NCBI GenBank assembly: GCA_965226045.1
Contig: CBDDBU010000009.1
Coordinates: 1 to 25,581, forward strand
Reading direction: 5' to 3'
DNA length: 25,581 nt
From: CBDDBU01 sp965226045
GTDB taxonomy: Bacteria > Pseudomonadota > Alphaproteobacteria > VGEJ01
Part shown: positions 23,218 through 25,581 of the stretch, one piece after another
Numbering within the stretch: the stretch's first letter is position 1
Layout: each line of letters starts with the position of its first letter
Translations under genes and position numbers: made by a program
The notes under the pieces: generated by a model
Seen by the model: only the letters and a program-made list of their open reading frames with translations
The model's database searches: none
What the model was told of the DNA's origin: nothing

Positions 23218-24195
23218 ATGGCCAAGGAAGCACCCGGAAAATCCCACCGCGAGGGCATCACCCTCGTTGAGTTGATGGACATGTTTCCGACCGAAGAGGC
23301 GGCCACCAAGTGGTTCGAGGACGTGTTCTGGCGGGGCGGTCGCCATTGTGGAAAGTGCGGCTCTGTCAACACACGGGAAGTCCCTAACGCGAAGCCGATG
23401 CCTTACTGGTGCACGGATTGCCGGTCGTATTTCAGCGTCCGCACCGGCACCGCGATTGCGCGGTCCAACGTCCCACTTCGAAAATGGGCCATCGCTATCT
23501 ACTTGTGCCTTACCAGCCTTAAAAGCGTCGCCAGCATGAAGCTGTCCCGCGATATTGGCGTATCCCAGCCCACAGCTTGGTTCATGCTCCACCGTATCCG
23601 TGAAGCGTGGGCGGGCGAGAACGGCGAACCTTTCGACGGCCCGGTCGAGGTAGACGAGCCTTACTTTGGCGGCAAGCGCAAGAACATGAGCAAGGCCAAG
23701 CGAAAAGAGATGGCCGACACTGGACGCGGCGCGGCTGGAAAGACCGCAGTAGTGGGAATGAAAGATCGCGACAGCAATAGGGTAACGGCACAGGTTGTTA
23801 CCTATACGGATGCCGCGACTTTGCAGGGGTTTGTCACGGAGCATGCCGCGCCCGATGCCAAGGTCTACACAGACGATGCAGCGGCCTACAAGGGCATGCC
23901 CTTTGAGCACGAGAGCGTCCGTCACAGCGTCGGTGAGTACGTCCGCGACATGGCTCATACCAATGGCGTTGAGTCGTTCTGGTCGATGCTCAAGCGCGCC
24001 CACAAAGGAACCTTCCACAAGATCAGCCCGAAGCATCTTAACCGTTACGTCCAGGAGTTCGCTGGTAAGCACAACATCCGCGAGTCAGGAACGCTTGCGC
24101 AGATGCGGGACACTGTTGCGCGGCTTGTCGGTCGCAACCTTCTCTACCGCGACCTTATCGCGGACAACGGGCTTGAGAGCGGCGCGCGGTCCTAA
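23218..24195 (+). CDS. IS1595-family transposase
   Basis: A 325-residue transposase. The N-terminal zinc ribbon uses C44, C47, C65 and C68 (CGKCG, WCTDC), followed by an HTH-like segment (RDIGVSQPTAWFMLHRIREAW). The ISXO2-type catalytic domain has D146 (VEVDEPYFGGK), D219/D220 (VYTDDAAAY) and HTNGVESFWSMLKR with N249/E252, the DDN/DDE third position, then a conserved Lys. Start ATG follows GGGAGACAGGAA. Full-length and apparently active. Confidence 0.95.
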   Translation: MAKEAPGKSHREGITLVELMDMFPTEEAATKWFEDVFWRGGRHCGKCGSVNTREVPNAKPMPYWCTDCRSYFSVRTGTAIARSNVPLRKWAIAIYLCLTSLKSVASMKLSRDIGVSQPTAWFMLHRIREAWAGENGEPFDGPVEVDEPYFGGKRKNMSKAKRKEMADTGRGAAGKTAVVGMKDRDSNRVTAQVVTYTDAATLQGFVTEHAAPDAKVYTDDAAAYKGMPFEHESVRHSVGEYVRDMAHTNGVESFWSMLKRAHKGTFHKISPKHLNRYVQEFAGKHNIRESGTLAQMRDTVARLVGRNLLYRDLIADNGLESGARS

Positions 24196-24288
24196 GTCGG
24201 GCTGCCTCAGTAGAGCGCGGGCCAGCGTTTCTGGCGTTGCGCCCACAAGGTCGCGATCTCTTATGATTGTTGCCTTCATGCCGGTCAA
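24085..24288 (-). CDS. Possible third passenger protein overlapping the transposase end
   Basis: A 67-residue frame whose N-terminal half lies outside the transposase gene and looks protein-like (MKATIIRDRDLVGATPETLARALLR). The C-terminal half is antisense to the transposase end. The GATPETLARALL stretch resembles small bacterial proteins of unknown function, from memory only. The start could be 24288 or the ATG at 24279. Uncertain, given the 111-bp overlap with a strong gene. Confidence 0.4.
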   Translation of the reverse strand: MTGMKATIIRDRDLVGATPETLARALLRQPDLGPRAALKPVVRDKVAVEKVATDKPRNSVPHLRKRS

Positions 24289-24293
24289 ATCCG

Positions 24294-24339
24294 TCGGCGG
24301 ATCATGTGGGAGTATCTCGGCGGATCATGTGGGAGTATC
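24294..24339. repeat. 23-bp tandem duplication at the end of passenger gene B
   Basis: TCGGCGGATCATGTGGGAGT and the three bases ATC occur twice, directly adjacent (24294-24316, 24317-24339), identical. The duplication changes the C-terminus of passenger B. With one copy the frame would end after HMIRRRI, whereas with two it ends HMIRRDTPT. Confidence 0.92.
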
Positions 24340-24610
24340 CATGACTCTCCATTTGCTTCTCAAGCATCTCCCTTTCCATGAGGGCAGCCCCGAGCTGCCC
24401 GATATCCTCCTGAAGATCGTAGCCGTTTAGGGCCTCCAACGCTCGGGCTCGCGCTTGTTCTGCTCGGGATTTCCCAGATGCCTCGACGAAAGCAGAGAAA
24501 GTCCGAGAAACATTGGACAATCTTCCTAGAAGGCAGTCGATTGTTCTTTCATTTTTGGCATATCTAACAAGATTGCGATCAGCATCAGAATTGATTTCTT
24601 CGTCCGTCAT
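24302..24610 (-). CDS. IS1595 passenger protein B, unknown
   Basis: A 102-residue soluble, charged and mainly helical protein (DEEINSDADRNLVRYAKNER, RAEQARARALEALNGYDLQ, LMEREMLEKQMESHG) with coiled-coil potential. Its ATG overlaps the stop of passenger A in an ATGA, so it is translationally coupled to that membrane protein. Codon choice and base composition are more AT-rich than host genes. No family recognised. A partner to the membrane protein is an inference from the overlap only. Confidence 0.65.
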   Translation of the reverse strand: MTDEEINSDADRNLVRYAKNERTIDCLLGRLSNVSRTFSAFVEASGKSRAEQARARALEALNGYDLQEDIGQLGAALMEREMLEKQMESHGYSHMIRRDTPT

Positions 24611-25176
24611 GATTGTCCTTTCCGTTTGTCAAACGTGGCACCAAGAATTCTCGCCCCTTCAATTCTACCGTGTTGGGACAGAGGCATTAATCTAGAAATG
24701 AATTCATACCAGACCTCATCGCTGTCGGTTTCTGGATCTGGAGTTGCCAAGCCGTCCTTCGATAATTCAAATCGAAGGATTTCTCGTTGTGCGCGTTTCC
24801 ACGCTTTTGATCGACTAGAAAGGTTGTCGTATTCGTACGTTCTATCCTGTTCTATAAGATTGAATTCGCGCATTACAACGTCATGTCGCCTCCTGAATTT
24901 GCCCGACGGGCTATTTCTTTGTCGTTCGTCTTTCCATCGTTTGTAAACGCCCTTCGCCCAAGAAATGCCTGCCCATGAACAACCAAACGCTAGTATTACC
25001 GAACCCACTGCCGCTCCAAGATAGAGCGAATGCAGACTTACGATGGAACCTATCATTTCGACGCAAACATCCCTGTCTGAACGGGTAAACAGTTCCCGCA
25101 CCCAAACCACGACATTTCCGTAGAAGATGACGGCACCGCCCCATTGGCCCGTCCTCTTGATCGCCTCCCAACCCAT
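24607..25176 (-). CDS. IS1595 passenger protein A, predicted membrane protein, unknown
   Basis: A 189-residue protein starting at an ATG behind GGAAGG, 32 bp inside the right inverted repeat. Hydrophobic stretches at about 13-28 (GGAVIFYGNVVVWV) and 50-75 (LYLGAAVGSVILAFGCSWAGISW) suggest one or two membrane helices. A basic, polar cytoplasmic region follows (VYKRWKDERQRN ... RRHDVVMREFNLIEQDRTYEYDN). The last four bases overlap passenger B. No recognised domain. It is AT-richer than the host. It could serve the element (regulation, persistence) or the host (defence or toxin-like role). The sequence does not decide this. Confidence 0.7.
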   Translation of the reverse strand: MGWEAIKRTGQWGGAVIFYGNVVVWVRELFTRSDRDVCVEMIGSIVSLHSLYLGAAVGSVILAFGCSWAGISWAKGVYKRWKDERQRNSPSGKFRRRHDVVMREFNLIEQDRTYEYDNLSSRSKAWKRAQREILRFELSKDGLATPDPETDSDEVWYEFISRLMPLSQHGRIEGARILGATFDKRKGQS

Positions 25177-25237
25177 CCTTCCATCGTGCCCTCGCGGAGG
25201 GGCGGCGTCAAGTAGCGTTTATAATCCCCTTTCAGAT

Positions 25238-25581
25238 GACCTTCGCTATCATCACGCCCGCGCTGATCGTTGGGGCCTATCCCGAGCGCATGAAATTTGG
25301 CGCCGTGCTCCTGTTCAGCGTGCTCTGGTCCATCATCGTGTATTCGCCGGTCGCCCATTGGGTGTGGGGCGGTGGCTGGCTGGCCGCCCTCGGCGTGCTG
25401 GATTTTGCTGGCGGCCTCGTCGTCCACGTGACCGCCGGCGTGTCCGCTCTGGTGGTCGCTACGATGCTAGGCAGCCGCAGAGGGTATCCAGCAGATGACC
25501 GACCCGCCCACAATCCGGGATTGACGATGGCCGGCGCTGCCATGCTGTGGGTCGGATGGTTCGGATTCAATGCAGGCAGCG
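25238..25581 (+). pseudogene. amt: Ammonium transporter Amt, middle part (downstream of IS1595, runs off the window)
   Basis: It resumes exactly where 23145 left off: TFAIITPALIVGAYPERMKF, then SPVAHWVWGGGWLAALGVLDFAGGLVVHVTAGVSALV, with the first of the conserved pore histidines in the VVH motif, and the GFNAGS segment at the right edge. The frame is intact here. Separated from its start by 2.1 kb of inserted DNA, it cannot make a full transporter. Confidence 0.92.

Larger units (their letters stand above)
23146..25229 (+). mobile_element. IS1595-family element with passenger genes (complete, 2084 bp)
   Basis: Ends are 22-bp imperfect inverted repeats (left GGGAATTATAAAGACTACTT, right complement GGGGATTATAAACGCTACTT). 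It is bracketed by the exact 8-bp duplication TTTCAGAT (23138-23145 and 25230-25237), the family's usual target duplication size. Deleting the element plus one duplication restores the Amt reading MFQMTFAIITPALIVGAYPER. The transposase needs only the first kilobase. The second kilobase is visibly AT-richer and holds minus-strand passenger genes convergent with the transposase. Confidence 0.95.

Overview
The window is high-GC bacterial DNA with an alphaproteobacterial gene set. Two core-gene blocks of typical alphaproteobacterial order are present. They hold family members largely confined to that class (DUF2948, UPF0262, short-form HisG next to HisD, and a small basic protein next to MurA). 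A Rhodospirillales-like host is my best guess, from gene order and protein style only. The DNA is crowded with insertion sequences: four families (IS21, IS1182 x3, IS256, IS1595) take up roughly 9 kb of 25.6 kb. Several host genes are cut, frameshifted or flanked by them. That is the look of a genome in an IS-expansion phase, such as a recent symbiont or a relaxed-selection lineage.

Layout. 1-324: left end of an IS21-type element with the start of istA. 458-532: tRNA-Gly(GCC). 653-2330: IS1182 copy 1. 2421-3870: an IS256-family element inserted directly against the start codon of a thioredoxin-TPR (CnoX/YbbN-like) gene. 3879-6229: cnoX-like, LON-domain protein, ten tandem 17-bp repeats, Trm112-like protein and DUF971 protein, all on the plus strand. 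6243-7920: IS1182 copy 2, abutting the stop codon of a UbiH/Coq6-type FAD monooxygenase (7921-9156, minus). 9220-10602: an amidase-signature enzyme. 10665-11069: the C-terminal stump of an OGT-like glycosyltransferase, cut by IS1182 copy 3 (11070-12752).

12939-20750 is the conserved minus-strand block, read from right to left: small basic protein, murA, DUF2948, hisG, hisD, UPF0262, low-molecular-weight phosphatase, infA, maf, rng, yacG, tRNA-Phe. It joins peptidoglycan precursor synthesis (MurA), histidine synthesis (HisG, HisD), translation initiation (IF-1), nucleotide sanitation (Maf) and RNA processing (RNase G). infA, rng and probably yacG carry single-base insertions. The same kind of +1 change recurs in the tail of the neighbouring IS1182 copy 3, so sequencing or assembly error is the leading explanation there.

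20875-22590 holds tRNA-Thr(GGT) followed by accessory debris: a perfect 12-bp inverted repeat, a small HTH protein, a truncated primase-like (Toprim-type) protein and a multiply broken AlbA_2/Schlafen-type gene. From 22738 to the right edge is an ammonium transporter gene (amt) with a frameshift in its signal peptide. It is split by a complete IS1595-family element (23146-25229) with an 8-bp target duplication. Besides its transposase, that element carries about 1 kb of AT-richer DNA with two or three minus-strand passenger genes of unknown function. This is the most novel-looking unit in the window.
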